Shown here piece after piece: positions 1-7,997 of a DNA stretch of 20,644 nucleotides. The notes below the pieces were generated by a model that was not told the DNA's origin, made no database searches, and saw only the letters and a program-made list of their open reading frames with translations. The first letter of the stretch is position 1; every line of letters starts with the position of its first letter. The translations under genes and the position numbers were made by a program. This stretch comes from Leptospira sp. 96542. Lineage in GTDB: Bacteria > Spirochaetota > Leptospiria > Leptospirales > Leptospiraceae. The DNA is taken from positions 1 to 20,644 of the forward strand of contig JARJFC010000055.1 of assembly GCA_029310945.1 (NCBI GenBank), written 5' to 3'.

Positions 1-398
1 ATTCCGTGTTCACCCGCCATTTGTATGAGGCGCGCCAGTTTGCTACCGTTGGTTGCATCCATCGAGCCCGCACGGAGGGTAAAATCATGACCATAAACGG
101 CTACGTCCCGACCACGGATTTTGAGGATGCCAGTGACAATGGAAGCTCCGTCCAAATTTGGACCCCAGTTTTGGTAGGTGATATTTGGTTCTTCGTCAGT
201 CAAAACTTTGATCCGTTCCCAAACCGTCATACGGTTTTTCGAATGTTGTACACGGATCCGATCTTCGCCCCCGCCGATAAACGGCTTTTCGATCAACTCT
301 TTACCGAGTCCAAGGGCATCATCATAAATGCCAGGTTTTGTTTCTGGCATTTTGTTTTCTTTGAATGGGTTGTTTAGGGAATACTGCAGGTTTTCCAT
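1..398 (-). CDS. Acyl-CoA carboxylase carboxyltransferase (beta) subunit, N-terminal part; gene continues beyond the left edge
   Basis: The minus strand from the ATG at 396-398 is open for all 132 codons to the window edge, so the gene is partial only because the window ends. After a variable N-terminus ([12 protein letters not shown]...), the stretch [35 protein letters not shown], then [37 protein letters not shown], looks like the first part of a biotin-dependent carboxyltransferase (acetyl-, propionyl- or methylcrotonyl-CoA carboxylase beta subunit). It matches the usual RERI-LLD...G...V..G.VV.I.GR.V.V...DFT...GS......KI.R...A order. Such subunits move carboxybiotin's CO2 onto an acyl-CoA in the cytoplasm. 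Which acyl-CoA cannot be told from this part. A GGA lies about 12 bases before the ATG. An in-frame Met at codon 17 is an alternative start. The upstream 47 bases hold two overlapping inverted repeats, listed separately. Confidence 0.85.
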   Translation of the reverse strand, partial: MENLQYSLNNPFKENKMPETKPGIYDDALGLGKELIEKPFIGGGEDRIRVQHSKNRMTVWERIKVLTDEEPNITYQNWGPNLDGASIVTGILKIRGRDVAVYGHDFTLRAGSMDATNGSKLARLIQMAGEHG

Positions 399-406
399 AA
401 GGTTTT

Positions 407-426
407 TTCCAATGTTTTGTTTGGAA
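407..426. promoter_or_regulatory. Inverted repeat TTCCAA-N8-TTGGAA before the carboxylase gene
   Basis: TTCCAA at 407-412 and TTGGAA at 421-426 form a perfect 6-base inverted repeat with an 8-base spacer, 9 bases upstream of the carboxylase ATG. The 20-base span is compatible with a dimeric repressor site, such as the TetR- or GntR-type regulators that often control acyl-CoA metabolism. It would also cover the probable ribosome-binding region. No regulator is encoded nearby, so the role is inferred. Confidence 0.35.
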
Positions 427-444
427 TCACTTAGAAAAGTGATT
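425..444. terminator. Perfect 8-bp hairpin between the STAS gene and the carboxylase gene
   Basis: AATCACTT (425-432) and AAGTGATT (437-444) pair perfectly around a 4-base loop, directly after the stop codon of the STAS gene at 446-448. In the minus direction, in which both flanking genes are read, the hairpin is not followed by a T run. In the plus direction it is followed by TTT. It may be a weak terminator, an mRNA 3'-end stabiliser for the partner-switching operon, or part of a composite operator with the overlapping repeat at 407-426. Confidence 0.4.
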
Positions 445-445
445 T

Positions 446-787
446 TTAATTCAGCGCGGAATTGAGGTCAGGATAAATGGTGAATAATTGCTGCATTCCC
501 ACAATATCAAAAACTTTTTCCACTGCTGGTTGCAATCCACAGATTGAGATGGTGATTTTTAACTCTTGGCAAAGCCGAAGCGAGGTAACAAGCATCCTAA
601 GTCCTGCGGAAGAAATAAAAGGAACTTCGCTCAAATTATAAATGACTGATTTTTGCGCTGATTTGACCATCGAGATCAGATTTTGCTCAATTTTATGTGT
701 GTTGTGCACATCCATGTTTCCTTGGATATGAATCACGAGCACCTCTCCAATTTGTTCGGAATGAAGGCCTACTTTGTCTTCGTTCAT
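446..787 (-). CDS. STAS-domain anti-sigma-factor antagonist (SpoIIAA/RsbV-like)
   Basis: This 113-residue protein is almost entirely one STAS domain: a beta-rich start ([25 protein letters not shown]) followed by the phosphorylation loop [12 protein letters not shown] at residues 55-66. By alignment with B. subtilis SpoIIAA (FMDSSGL), Ser60 is the likely phospho-acceptor, and Ser59 takes the place of the usual Asp. STAS antagonists are phosphorylated by an HATPase kinase, dephosphorylated by a PP2C/SpoIIE phosphatase, and bind their partner only in the unphosphorylated form. Its start codon overlaps the stop of the upstream gene as ATGA (784-787), so the two are probably translationally coupled. 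That gene encodes both a phosphatase and a kinase domain, which makes it the natural enzyme pair for this STAS protein. No sigma factor is adjacent, so the final target is unknown. Confidence 0.9.
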   Translation of the reverse strand: MNEDKVGLHSEQIGEVLVIHIQGNMDVHNTHKIEQNLISMVKSAQKSVIYNLSEVPFISSAGLRMLVTSLRLCQELKITISICGLQPAVEKVFDIVGMQQLFTIYPDLNSALN

Positions 788-3528
788 ACGATAATTTTCT
801 CCAAATACGTTATGTTTTGTTTTCCGTTGTATTCATAACTGACCTTGTCCATCAGGGTCTCCATTAAATACACCCCAAAGCCGCCCTTCCTTTCCCCTTT
901 CATATTGGCTTCCAATGAAGGTTTGGGAACTTTTTTTCGTTCAAAAGGGCGCCCTTCGTCTATAAGTGTGATACGAAGGGTATTTCCTGAAATTTCCATC
1001 CTACATTCAAATTCCGGACTTACTAAATTTGTGTCTCTATAACTATGCATCACAATGTTTGTGGCGGCCTCATCCAAAGAAATCATCACATCATCGAAGG
1101 CATTTTCCTTCGAAATTTTGGTTTCGAGATGCTCTGTGATGAACTCCCGGAGCCTTGGGATTTCATCAGGATCCGCAGCAAATTTTTGTTCTATCCTGAA
1201 ACTTGGCATCTCTGCAAACTTGAGCACCATCACCGTAAAGTCGTCATACTGTTCTTCTCCATTCGAAAACTCTCGGATGGAATCATACACTTCCTCGACA
1301 ATGGTCTGCGCCTTCTTATCTTTCCTTTTGATAATCTCTTCAATGAATCGGTCGAGACCAAATTCTTCTCCTTCAGGACTTTTTTCTTCGATGGCACCAT
1401 CGGTATAAAAAACAAGCATATCCCCGCCACTCAGGGAAATTTCCCCCCCTTGGTAAAAACTTTTCGGCAATACCCCCAGAGGAGCCCCTTTTCCTTTCAA
1501 AAGTTCGTAGGATCCGTTGCTCCGGATCCAAATTTGGTCGTTATGACCAGCGGAAGCAAACTGCAATTTGCCCGTACGTCGGTAGTAATTGACTAAAAAT
1601 AGGGTCACAAACATCCCCGATTGGGAATCTTCATAAATTAAGGAATTCGCTCGGGTCAAAAGTTCCGATGGATCCAAGTCCGTTGTACGGGAAAGTGTTC
1701 GGATAATGGAACTAGACATGGCCATAAAAATGGCGGCGGGCAAACTTTTGCCTGAAACATCCGCCACGAGGAAGGAAAATTCATCGTCACCAAAAGAATG
1801 GAAATCATAAAAATCACCAGAAACCTCTTTGGCAGCGACGGACTTCACACCTAAATCAAAACCAGGAGACCGAATGAGGAAATTCGGAAGGATATTGTTT
1901 TGGATATTGCGGGTGATTTCGATTTCTTTTTCAATGGATTTTTTGGTAATGATTTCTTGGCCGAGTCGCAAGTTTTCAAATGCTTTCGCCAATGGGGACG
2001 AAATTGTCTTCAATATCCTAAGGTCGGCTTCGTTGAAACTAGTAGATTGTAGTTTTCCACTCACATAGAGAGCCGCTCGCAACCCACCCTTCGTAGAAAT
2101 CGGCAAAATTAAAAAATTCTTTTTTAGTACCGAAGATTCTAATTCCAGAAAACTCTCTTCCAAATTAGGAGTTACAACGGCCATCCGAGGGTTACCCGAT
2201 TCCATTAAGCTAAGAAAAAGTCGGCTCTCCTGCATGGGGAAAAATGATTCTCTCACGATTCCCATCTGGCGTGCATAGACTTGGATTCGATTCTTATTTT
2301 TTCCTTCTAATATGACCATTCCCGCATCATCACATGACAACTCTTTGGTGAGGATGGTCAAAGATCGAGACATGAGTGCCAATTCGTCGTGACTTTCAAG
2401 GACAGCTTGCCCCAATTCAAAAATAGATTCGAGTGTGCTTAGTTTTTGTTTTAGTTCAATGTTCGTGGAATTGAGGTTATCAATTAAACCCGTCTTTTGG
2501 ATGGCAACCGCGCAGGCAGAAGAGAAACTTAAAAAAAACTCAATGTCATTTTGACTGAAGTTATTACGATCGATCGTATTGATCGCTTCGATGACTCCAA
2601 TCACTTCATCACCTACTATGAGTGGGCTTGCGAGGATATTTCTAGTGATAAAATTGGAAGCTTTGTCTACGTCGCGAAATACCCTTGGATCATTTTGTGC
2701 ATCGTTTATGATCATCGGTTGTTTGGTAACGGCGACTGTGCCCGCTATGCCTTGGCCCATTGGGACCTTGATTTTGGATACTTCCTCTTTTTTTTCCCCG
2801 GTGACAGTATTGAATACTAAAAACTCTCGTTTTTCATCCAAAAGTAAAAGTGAACTTGCCTCTGTACGGAACACGGATTTGGCGGATTCCATCACCATAG
2901 AAAGAACTTGTTCTAAATCAAGGCTCGTATTGATAAGAACTGCAACCCGGATGATTTCTTCTAAAAAATAATGAAGGCGATTGTTATTATAGTGGATATT
3001 GGCATTGTCCAAAAGTAACAAAATAGATGTTGTGAAAGAACTAAAAAATTGGGCATCGGCCTCCGAAAACACAGTGTCTTTTAATAATGCAGTTAAGTTG
3101 GAGGCAAAATAATTGATTAGGTCTAAATCTTGTTCTGAAAAATTGCGAAAATGTTTGATCCCTTCGATGACAAGGACACCCAGAGAAAATTCGCCAAGTT
3201 CATCTCCCAAATAACAAGCGACATACGAATCTTCCAGGTAACTTGAGTTTTGGTTCAGCCTAGAACCTTTTTTGATTAAAATATTCTTACGGTTCCGAAA
3301 CACGTGTTTCGCGATATTATTTCCAGCTTCGTGGTTTTTCAATTTTCCCACTCGGGTTAGATTACCCCGAACATTGCGGAAATAAAAACTCGCCGATTTA
3401 GCAGAAACAAGGCGTCTTGCCTGGCCTAAGATAAAATGATATAAATCATCTAACTCAAGTGAAGAGGAAACATAATAACCACCATCATCTGATTTCTGGA
3501 TGATGGGTGGTAAAGGAAATGAGTTCAA
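784..3528 (-). CDS. Multidomain GAF-GAF-GAF-SpoIIE phosphatase with C-terminal HATPase (RsbW-like) kinase
   Basis: The 914-residue protein has three GAF-like sensor regions (about 20-150, 200-346 and 370-518). The middle one is clearest (MGQGIAGTVAV...NDPRV...SPLIVGDEVIGVIEAIN). Next come a helical linker with the EIEITRNIQNNILP signature (about 533-548) and a PP2C/SpoIIE phosphatase (about 555-770). The phosphatase keeps its metal-binding acidic residues: SGDFYDF 570-576, DVSGK 590-594, YTDG 708-711, YDDF 761-764. The C-terminus (about 775-914) is an RsbW-type HATPase with N-box DEAATNIVMHSY (819-830), IDEGRPF (856-862) and GGFGVYLMETLMD (882-894). It is therefore a fused RsbU-type phosphatase and RsbW-type kinase, both apparently intact, presumably acting on the STAS protein encoded next. 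No membrane segment is seen, so sensing is likely cytoplasmic. Translation appears to begin at a TTG (3526-3528), 4 bases after the upstream stop, with no good Shine-Dalgarno, suggesting coupling. Similar fusions are known, for example Rv1364c of M. tuberculosis. Confidence 0.9.
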   Translation of the reverse strand: MNSFPLPPIIQKSDDGGYYVSSSLELDDLYHFILGQARRLVSAKSASFYFRNVRGNLTRVGKLKNHEAGNNIAKHVFRNRKNILIKKGSRLNQNSSYLEDSYVACYLGDELGEFSLGVLVIEGIKHFRNFSEQDLDLINYFASNLTALLKDTVFSEADAQFFSSFTTSILLLLDNANIHYNNNRLHYFLEEIIRVAVLINTSLDLEQVLSMVMESAKSVFRTEASSLLLLDEKREFLVFNTVTGEKKEEVSKIKVPMGQGIAGTVAVTKQPMIINDAQNDPRVFRDVDKASNFITRNILASPLIVGDEVIGVIEAINTIDRNNFSQNDIEFFLSFSSACAVAIQKTGLIDNLNSTNIELKQKLSTLESIFELGQAVLESHDELALMSRSLTILTKELSCDDAGMVILEGKNKNRIQVYARQMGIVRESFFPMQESRLFLSLMESGNPRMAVVTPNLEESFLELESSVLKKNFLILPISTKGGLRAALYVSGKLQSTSFNEADLRILKTISSPLAKAFENLRLGQEIITKKSIEKEIEITRNIQNNILPNFLIRSPGFDLGVKSVAAKEVSGDFYDFHSFGDDEFSFLVADVSGKSLPAAIFMAMSSSIIRTLSRTTDLDPSELLTRANSLIYEDSQSGMFVTLFLVNYYRRTGKLQFASAGHNDQIWIRSNGSYELLKGKGAPLGVLPKSFYQGGEISLSGGDMLVFYTDGAIEEKSPEGEEFGLDRFIEEIIKRKDKKAQTIVEEVYDSIREFSNGEEQYDDFTVMVLKFAEMPSFRIEQKFAADPDEIPRLREFITEHLETKISKENAFDDVMISLDEAATNIVMHSYRDTNLVSPEFECRMEISGNTLRITLIDEGRPFERKKVPKPSLEANMKGERKGGFGVYLMETLMDKVSYEYNGKQNITYLEKIIV

Positions 3529-3532
3529 GTGG

Positions 3533-3844
3533 TTAGTCTTTGTTAAACTTTAATGATTCTTCACGGAGTTTTCGATTGGACTCTTCCAACTTTTTGATTT
3601 TATCGAAAGCATCCATCAGTTCGTCGCGACTTAGATTAGAAACCATAGAACTTGCCTGTACAGTTTCTTTTGCTTCCTTTAATTCGGAACGAGAGTAATC
3701 AATGATTTGCTCATACATGCGAATGATTTCATCCGCATTGGCTAACTCCTGCTCATTCAATCGTAAAACTTTCTCATAACCTTTGATGATGTCCGATTGG
3801 ATTTTTAATTTTTTATTCAGTTCTTCTACTGTTTCCCCAGCCAT
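3533..3844 (-). CDS. Small coiled-coil protein of unknown function, first gene of the partner-switching operon
   Basis: From the ATG at 3842-3844 this is a 103-residue protein (MAGETVEELNKKLKIQSDIIKG...), almost wholly charged helix with heptad-like spacing: EELNKKLKIQSDIIKGYEKVLRLNEQELANADEIIRMYEQIIDYSRSELKEAKE, then a short break (VSNLSRDEL) and a second helix ending KFNKD. I recognise no catalytic domain. It ends 4 bases before the phosphatase/kinase gene, so it is very probably co-transcribed and may be a dimeric partner or scaffold. The start is uncertain: the frame stays open upstream to an ATG at 3898 (adding MSLLVNRIEKKGKERVKK) and a GTG at 3919. I prefer 3844 because a GGAAAG lies about 11 bases upstream and the longer versions crowd the tRNA gene and its likely -35 element. 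Confidence 0.7.
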   Translation of the reverse strand: MAGETVEELNKKLKIQSDIIKGYEKVLRLNEQELANADEIIRMYEQIIDYSRSELKEAKETVQASSMVSNLSRDELMDAFDKIKKLEESNRKLREESLKFNKD

Positions 3845-3881
3845 CTTTTTAACTCTTTCCTTTCCCTTTTTTTCGATTCTG

Positions 3882-3910
3882 TTGACAAGCAAACTCATTC
3901 CCAGACCCTG
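3882..3910 (+). promoter_or_regulatory. Possible promoter of the tRNA-Ala gene (good -35, poor -10)
   Basis: A perfect TTGACA (3882-3887) lies 34 bases before the first base of the tRNA, the right distance for a start near 3917. The hexamer 17 bases downstream (ACCCTG, 3905-3910) does not resemble TATAAT, so only the -35 is convincing. If real, the promoter lies between the tRNA and the preferred start (3844) of the divergent coiled-coil gene. Confidence 0.3.
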
Positions 3911-3921
3911 GAACTGCACCA

Positions 3922-3994
<73 letters not shown>

Positions 3995-4009
3995 AAATCC
4001 CTTCCAAAA

Positions 4010-4038
4010 ATCAAATTGCCTTTAAAAGGAATTGTCAA
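4010..4038 (-). promoter_or_regulatory. Candidate minus-strand promoter reading antisense through tRNA-Ala into the partner-switching operon
   Basis: On the minus strand TTGACA (4033-4038) is followed, after exactly 17 bases, by TTTGAT (4010-4015), which matches TATAAT at four positions. Transcription would start near 4003, cross the complement of the tRNA gene and reach the coiled-coil gene after a leader of about 160 bases. It is the best promoter-like sequence I see for that operon, but it is predicted from sequence alone. Confidence 0.4.
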
Positions 4039-4050
4039 ATTCTTTTTAAC

Positions 4051-4081
4051 ACCACTCGGAGTTACTTGATCAAAGAGTGGT
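4051..4081 (+). terminator. Stem-loop between tRNA-Ala and def
   Basis: ACCACTC (4051-4057) pairs with GAGTGGT (4075-4081) around a 17-base loop and is followed by the partly T-rich CTGTTTCATTTT. It could end tRNA transcription, but the long loop and broken T run make it weak. It could equally be a 5' leader element of def, whose ATG lies 27 bases further on. Confidence 0.3.
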
Positions 4082-4108
4082 CTGTTTCATTTTGATCCAT
4101 ATTAGATT

Positions 4109-4648
4109 ATGGCTGTACGAAAAATCCTTAAAATAGGCAATCCCCTCCTCCGTCAAACAAGTGAAGACGTAACGGAATCGGAAGTCCAAACCAAAGAATT
4201 CAAAAAACTCATCCGTGACATGTTTGAAACCATGCGCCATGCGGACGGTGTGGGTTTAGCAGCACCACAAATTGGAGTTCTAAAGAAACTGGTTGTGGTG
4301 GGGCAAGAAGAAGACAACCCGCGCTACCAAGGAACGCCAGAAGTTCCAAACCAGATCATCCTGAATCCTGAAATCACCCCTCTTTCCGAAGCAGGAGACG
4401 GGTTTTGGGAAGGTTGTCTTTCTGTGCCAGGAATGCGCGGTTACGTGGAACGTCCTGATAAAATCCAAATGAAATGGCGGGATGAAAACTTTGAAGAACA
4501 CGAAGAAATCATCGAAGGTTACAGAGCCATTGTTCTACAACACGAATGTGATCATCTTTTTGGTGTTTTGTATGTGGATAGACTAAAAAGTACAAAACTT
4601 TTTGGGTTCAATGAGGACATCGACACAGCAGGAAAATTGTTAGATTGA
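4109..4648 (+). CDS. def: Peptide deformylase
   Basis: The 179-residue enzyme removes the N-formyl group from nascent proteins in the cytoplasm using a bound divalent metal, normally Fe2+. All three signature motifs are present: [10 protein letters not shown] (47-56), EGCLSVPG (101-108, metal ligand Cys103) and QHECDHLFG (144-152, metal ligands His145 and His149, catalytic Glu146). The inserted segment between motifs 1 and 2 ([22 protein letters not shown]) and the C-terminal [17 protein letters not shown] strongly resemble the structurally studied L. interrogans deformylase as I recall it. This is one of the best clues to the genus. No methionyl-tRNA formyltransferase gene is adjacent, unlike in many bacteria. 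There is no clear Shine-Dalgarno before the ATG. The next gene follows after 33 bases and may be co-transcribed. Confidence 0.97.
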   Translation: MAVRKILKIGNPLLRQTSEDVTESEVQTKEFKKLIRDMFETMRHADGVGLAAPQIGVLKKLVVVGQEEDNPRYQGTPEVPNQIILNPEITPLSEAGDGFWEGCLSVPGMRGYVERPDKIQMKWRDENFEEHEEIIEGYRAIVLQHECDHLFGVLYVDRLKSTKLFGFNEDIDTAGKLLD

Positions 4649-4656
4649 TTTCGTTC

Positions 4657-4670
4657 TGATCTTTAGATCA
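4657..4670. repeat. Palindrome TGATCT-TT-AGATCA just before the RND gene
   Basis: A perfect 6-base inverted repeat with a 2-base centre lies 1 base upstream of the AGGAG ribosome-binding site (4672-4676) of the RND transporter, in the short gap after def. It could be an operator half-site pair or a small RNA hairpin affecting translation. Its role is unproven. Confidence 0.35.
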
Positions 4671-4681
4671 CAGGAGAAAAC

Positions 4682-7600
4682 ATGGGTTCATCCATCGTTC
4701 AGTATTTTTTATCCAAAAGTTTATTTGTAAACTTACTCACAGTTTTTTTGCTCATAGCAGGTGGCATCACCGCCTACTCTATGAACCGTGAAGCTTTTCC
4801 CAATATCAATTTTGATATTGTGAGTGTGGTCACCATTTACCCTGGGGCGGCTCCTGCCGATGTGGAAAAACTTGTCACCAAACCATTAGAAGACGCAATC
4901 AAAGAAGTGGATGGGATAAAGGAATACAGATCTGCATCACTTGAAAATAGGTCTGGAATTATCATTACGATTGATCCCAATACAAAAAATACACAAAAAG
5001 TAGTGGATGATATCAAATCAGCCATTGACCGCGTACAAGATATTCCAGAAGAAGCAGAAGACCCCATTGTAACAGAGATTACAACGGCAAGGCAACCCGT
5101 CATCGAAGTTCACCTAACACCTATGATGAAGGATGGAAATCCTGTTTTAACTCCCAAACAACTCAGAGACCAAGCAAAAATTTTAGAAGAAAAATTAAAA
5201 GACCTTCCGAGTGTTGCCCGCATCACAAAACGGGGTTGGAGAGAACGAGAAATGAAGGTGGATTTGGATCCTGACAAACTCAGTTCCATGTCCATTTCAT
5301 CGACACAAGTCATAAATGCTCTCAAATTAAAAAACATCAACTTCCCTGGTGGCAATATCAACGAAAGAACCAAAGAAATTATCGTCCGAACGGTGGGTGA
5401 ATTTGACACGGTAGAAGAAATCGAAAACGTATTTGTGCGGACAAACGATGCGGGTAGATCAGTTCGGATCAAAGACATTGCGAAAGTCTCAGAAGGGTTT
5501 GAAGATTCAGAATATTTAGATAAATCCAATGGTGAGATTGCCATTGCCCTTACCATCATCAAACGAGAAAAAGCCGATGCGATCACCGTGGTAGACGAAT
5601 CCAAAATCATTGTAAAGGATTTTATCAAATCGACAAATGGAACAGTTCAGTTTGCATTTGTGAACGATTTGTCCAAGTACATCCGTCGTAGGCTTGGAGT
5701 GCTTACTTCCAATGCTGTTTCGGGTTTGATTTTGGTCACTGCATCCCTATTCGTCTTTTTGGGATGGCGGATGGCAATGATGACAGCACTCGGGATCCCC
5801 ATTTCCATTGCAATGACCTTCATTGCGATGAATTATTTTGGAATGACTCTGAATTTGATTTCGATGATGGGTCTTATCATTGTTGTGGGTATCCTTGTGG
5901 ATGATGCCATCATCATTTGTGAAAATGTGTATAGGCATTTAGAAATGGGAGAAGCTCCCTTTGAAGCAGCTATGAGGGGAACAAGCGAAGTGCTTGCCCC
6001 AGTGACAGCAACCATTTCAACAACCATTGCGGCCTTTGCTCCCATGCTTTTTATGACGGGTATCTTCGGCAAGTTCATCAAATCCATTCCAATGGTTGTG
6101 ATCCTTTCACTTTTATCTTCACTCTTTGAAGCATTTTTTATGTTACCATCCCATTTGTATGATGTGAGTAAAACAACAAACATGAAAGGTGAAGTGAAAG
6201 AAGAATCCCATTGGTTCATCCGTTTTAAAGAAAAAACATACTTGCCACTTCTCAGATTTGCACTCACCCACAGAATGCGAATGGTGGCACTCTTATTTGG
6301 TTTATTTATTTTTTCGCTTTTTATACAGGCTAAATTTGGAAAGTTTAAACTTTTTCCTGGAGCGATAGAAACCTTCCAAATCAGAGTCACTGCGGAAACG
6401 GGACTCACCTTGGAAGAAACGGACAGGTTCATCCAAGCCATAGAATCCGTGATTAAAAAACTACCAGAATCGGAAGTCGAAAATTTTATCTCACGAGTTG
6501 GGATCATCCAAAAAGACCCAAATGACCCCTTCACCAAACGTGGAAAAAATTATGCCCAAATTATGGTATATTTAACTCCAGATGAATCAAGGGATCGGTC
6601 AACAGAACATATCATCGATGTGGTGAGACAAAACACCAAATATCTATTAAATGACAAGGCACTTCTACTTTTAGAAGAAAAACTACTCAAAGAGAATGTA
6701 AATAAAACTGACGAAATAACGATCCCAATAGAAGAAATTCCTAACGAATACATCGATTTAAAATCAAAACTCACCAATTTAGAATTCGAAAAACTGGCAG
6801 GAGGACCACCAGTTGGTAAACCAGTGGCCATTGAAATCAAGGGAGATGATTTTAATACTTTACTAAAAATTGGTGCCGAATACAAAGCTGTCCTCGCAAA
6901 AATCCAAGGTGTTACAGACATTGGTGATGATTTTAATGAAGGTAAGGATGAAATTCGAGTGAAAGTAGATGAAGGTTTGGCATCACTTGCGGGAGTGAGC
7001 GTACAAACTGTATCCTTAGCGATAAACACTGCATTACAGGGCACCGTATCCACAAAAATCAAACGCGCCGATGAGGAAGTAGATGTGCGAGTTCGATTTC
7101 CAGAAAAATATAGAACTTCTCTCGTTAACTTGGATAAGGTTTATGTTAATAATCTCACTGGAAACTTAATCCCTGTGTCGAGGTTAACAAGTTATACACG
7201 AAGTCCTGGTCGTGCTTCCATAAACCATTTGGACGGTAAACGCCTCCTCACTGTCACCTCCAATATCGATGAAACGATATCCACATCGAGACAAGTCAAT
7301 ATGGATGCAAAAAAAATGGCTGAAGGTATCATCCAAAAATACCCAGGCTATACGGTTAGGTTTTCTGGAGAAAATAAAGACACAGAAGAATCGATGGCAT
7401 CTCTAGGACTGGCCTTTGGTGCCGGGCTCATCATTATCTTTATGATTTTGGCTTCGCTTTTTCGCTCCCTCGGCCAGCCCATCATCGTTATGAGTGCGAT
7501 TCCATTTGCTGTCATTGGAGTGATATTTGCTTTCCTCATTCACGGCCATCCTTTTTCCTTTCTGGCATTTTTGGGAATTGTGGGACTTGCGGGAGTTGTT

Positions 7601-7939
7601 GTGAACGATTCCATCGTACTTGTGGATTGTGCAAACCAACTTCGGATCGAAGATCCCTCCAAAAGCACATTCGATATTTTGATGGAAGCAGGAAGTATTC
7701 GACTAAGAGCCGTTATCCTCACAACTGTCACTACAGTACTTGGATTACTGCCGACCGCTTACGGAATTGGGGGTAGTGACCCGTTTCTTGTACCAATGGC
7801 CTTAGCATTTGGTTGGGGTTTGGCGTTTGCAACTTTTATCACACTCATCATGGTGCCAGTATTTTATTTGAATTTGTATACTTTCAAAGAATGGTTAATA
7901 TCAAAATTCTCTAAAAAAAGGAAATTAGCAGCGTATTAA
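4682..7939 (+). CDS. RND-family efflux transporter, inner-membrane permease (AcrB/HAE1-like)
   Basis: This 1085-residue protein has the duplicated RND layout: TM1 (about 13-31), a large periplasmic domain (about 33-335), a hydrophobic block from about 342 to 500 (TM2-6), TM7 (about 528-548), a second periplasmic domain, and TM8-12 from about 905 to 1070. The proton-relay pair is present in [11 protein letters not shown] as Asp407-Asp408. The TM10 site that holds Lys940 in AcrB reads [11 protein letters not shown] (Asn975-Asp976 at its centre), as in a subgroup of RND pumps. It should export substrates from periplasm or membrane using the proton gradient, in a tripartite complex. However, no membrane-fusion adaptor or TolC-type gene is adjacent, so partners must be encoded elsewhere. 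An AGGAG (4672-4676) five bases before the ATG supports the start. Substrate cannot be predicted. The K-rich C-terminus ([11 protein letters not shown]) is presumably cytoplasmic. Confidence 0.93.
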   Translation: MGSSIVQYFLSKSLFVNLLTVFLLIAGGITAYSMNREAFPNINFDIVSVVTIYPGAAPADVEKLVTKPLEDAIKEVDGIKEYRSASLENRSGIIITIDPNTKNTQKVVDDIKSAIDRVQDIPEEAEDPIVTEITTARQPVIEVHLTPMMKDGNPVLTPKQLRDQAKILEEKLKDLPSVARITKRGWREREMKVDLDPDKLSSMSISSTQVINALKLKNINFPGGNINERTKEIIVRTVGEFDTVEEIENVFVRTNDAGRSVRIKDIAKVSEGFEDSEYLDKSNGEIAIALTIIKREKADAITVVDESKIIVKDFIKSTNGTVQFAFVNDLSKYIRRRLGVLTSNAVSGLILVTASLFVFLGWRMAMMTALGIPISIAMTFIAMNYFGMTLNLISMMGLIIVVGILVDDAIIICENVYRHLEMGEAPFEAAMRGTSEVLAPVTATISTTIAAFAPMLFMTGIFGKFIKSIPMVVILSLLSSLFEAFFMLPSHLYDVSKTTNMKGEVKEESHWFIRFKEKTYLPLLRFALTHRMRMVALLFGLFIFSLFIQAKFGKFKLFPGAIETFQIRVTAETGLTLEETDRFIQAIESVIKKLPESEVENFISRVGIIQKDPNDPFTKRGKNYAQIMVYLTPDESRDRSTEHIIDVVRQNTKYLLNDKALLLLEEKLLKENVNKTDEITIPIEEIPNEYIDLKSKLTNLEFEKLAGGPPVGKPVAIEIKGDDFNTLLKIGAEYKAVLAKIQGVTDIGDDFNEGKDEIRVKVDEGLASLAGVSVQTVSLAINTALQGTVSTKIKRADEEVDVRVRFPEKYRTSLVNLDKVYVNNLTGNLIPVSRLTSYTRSPGRASINHLDGKRLLTVTSNIDETISTSRQVNMDAKKMAEGIIQKYPGYTVRFSGENKDTEESMASLGLAFGAGLIIIFMILASLFRSLGQPIIVMSAIPFAVIGVIFAFLIHGHPFSFLAFLGIVGLAGVVVNDSIVLVDCANQLRIEDPSKSTFDILMEAGSIRLRAVILTTVTTVLGLLPTAYGIGGSDPFLVPMALAFGWGLAFATFITLIMVPVFYLNLYTFKEWLISKFSKKRKLAAY

Positions 7940-7960
7940 TTTTTTCAGTAAGTAAACTTT

Positions 7961-7997
7961 AAAAAATGGTGAGTGGAAACATCAACCACCATCATTT
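7961..7997. terminator. Bidirectional terminator between the RND and deacetylase genes
   Basis: ATGGTG (7966-7971) pairs with CACCAT (7987-7992) around a 15-base loop. Six A's end at 7966 on the left, giving a T run for the minus transcript, and CATTTTT follows on the right for the plus transcript. The right arm lies inside the last codons of the minus gene, whose stop is at 7982-7984. The two genes converge here, so a shared terminator is expected. The stem is short, so confidence is moderate. Confidence 0.5.

Noticed and set aside
6..377. Plus-strand open frame of 123 codons at the left edge
   Set aside because: It is the complement of a clear carboxyltransferase coding sequence, and its translation resembles no protein family.
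3845..3919. GTG start at 3919 and ATG at 3898 for the coiled-coil gene
   Set aside because: They run up to the tRNA gene and over its probable -35 element. The internal ATG at 3844 has a better-placed purine-rich site, though the ATG at 3898 is not excluded.
5833..6537. Long minus-strand frame (234 codons) inside the RND gene
   Set aside because: Shadow of the RND coding frame; serine- and isoleucine-rich antisense translation with no domain.
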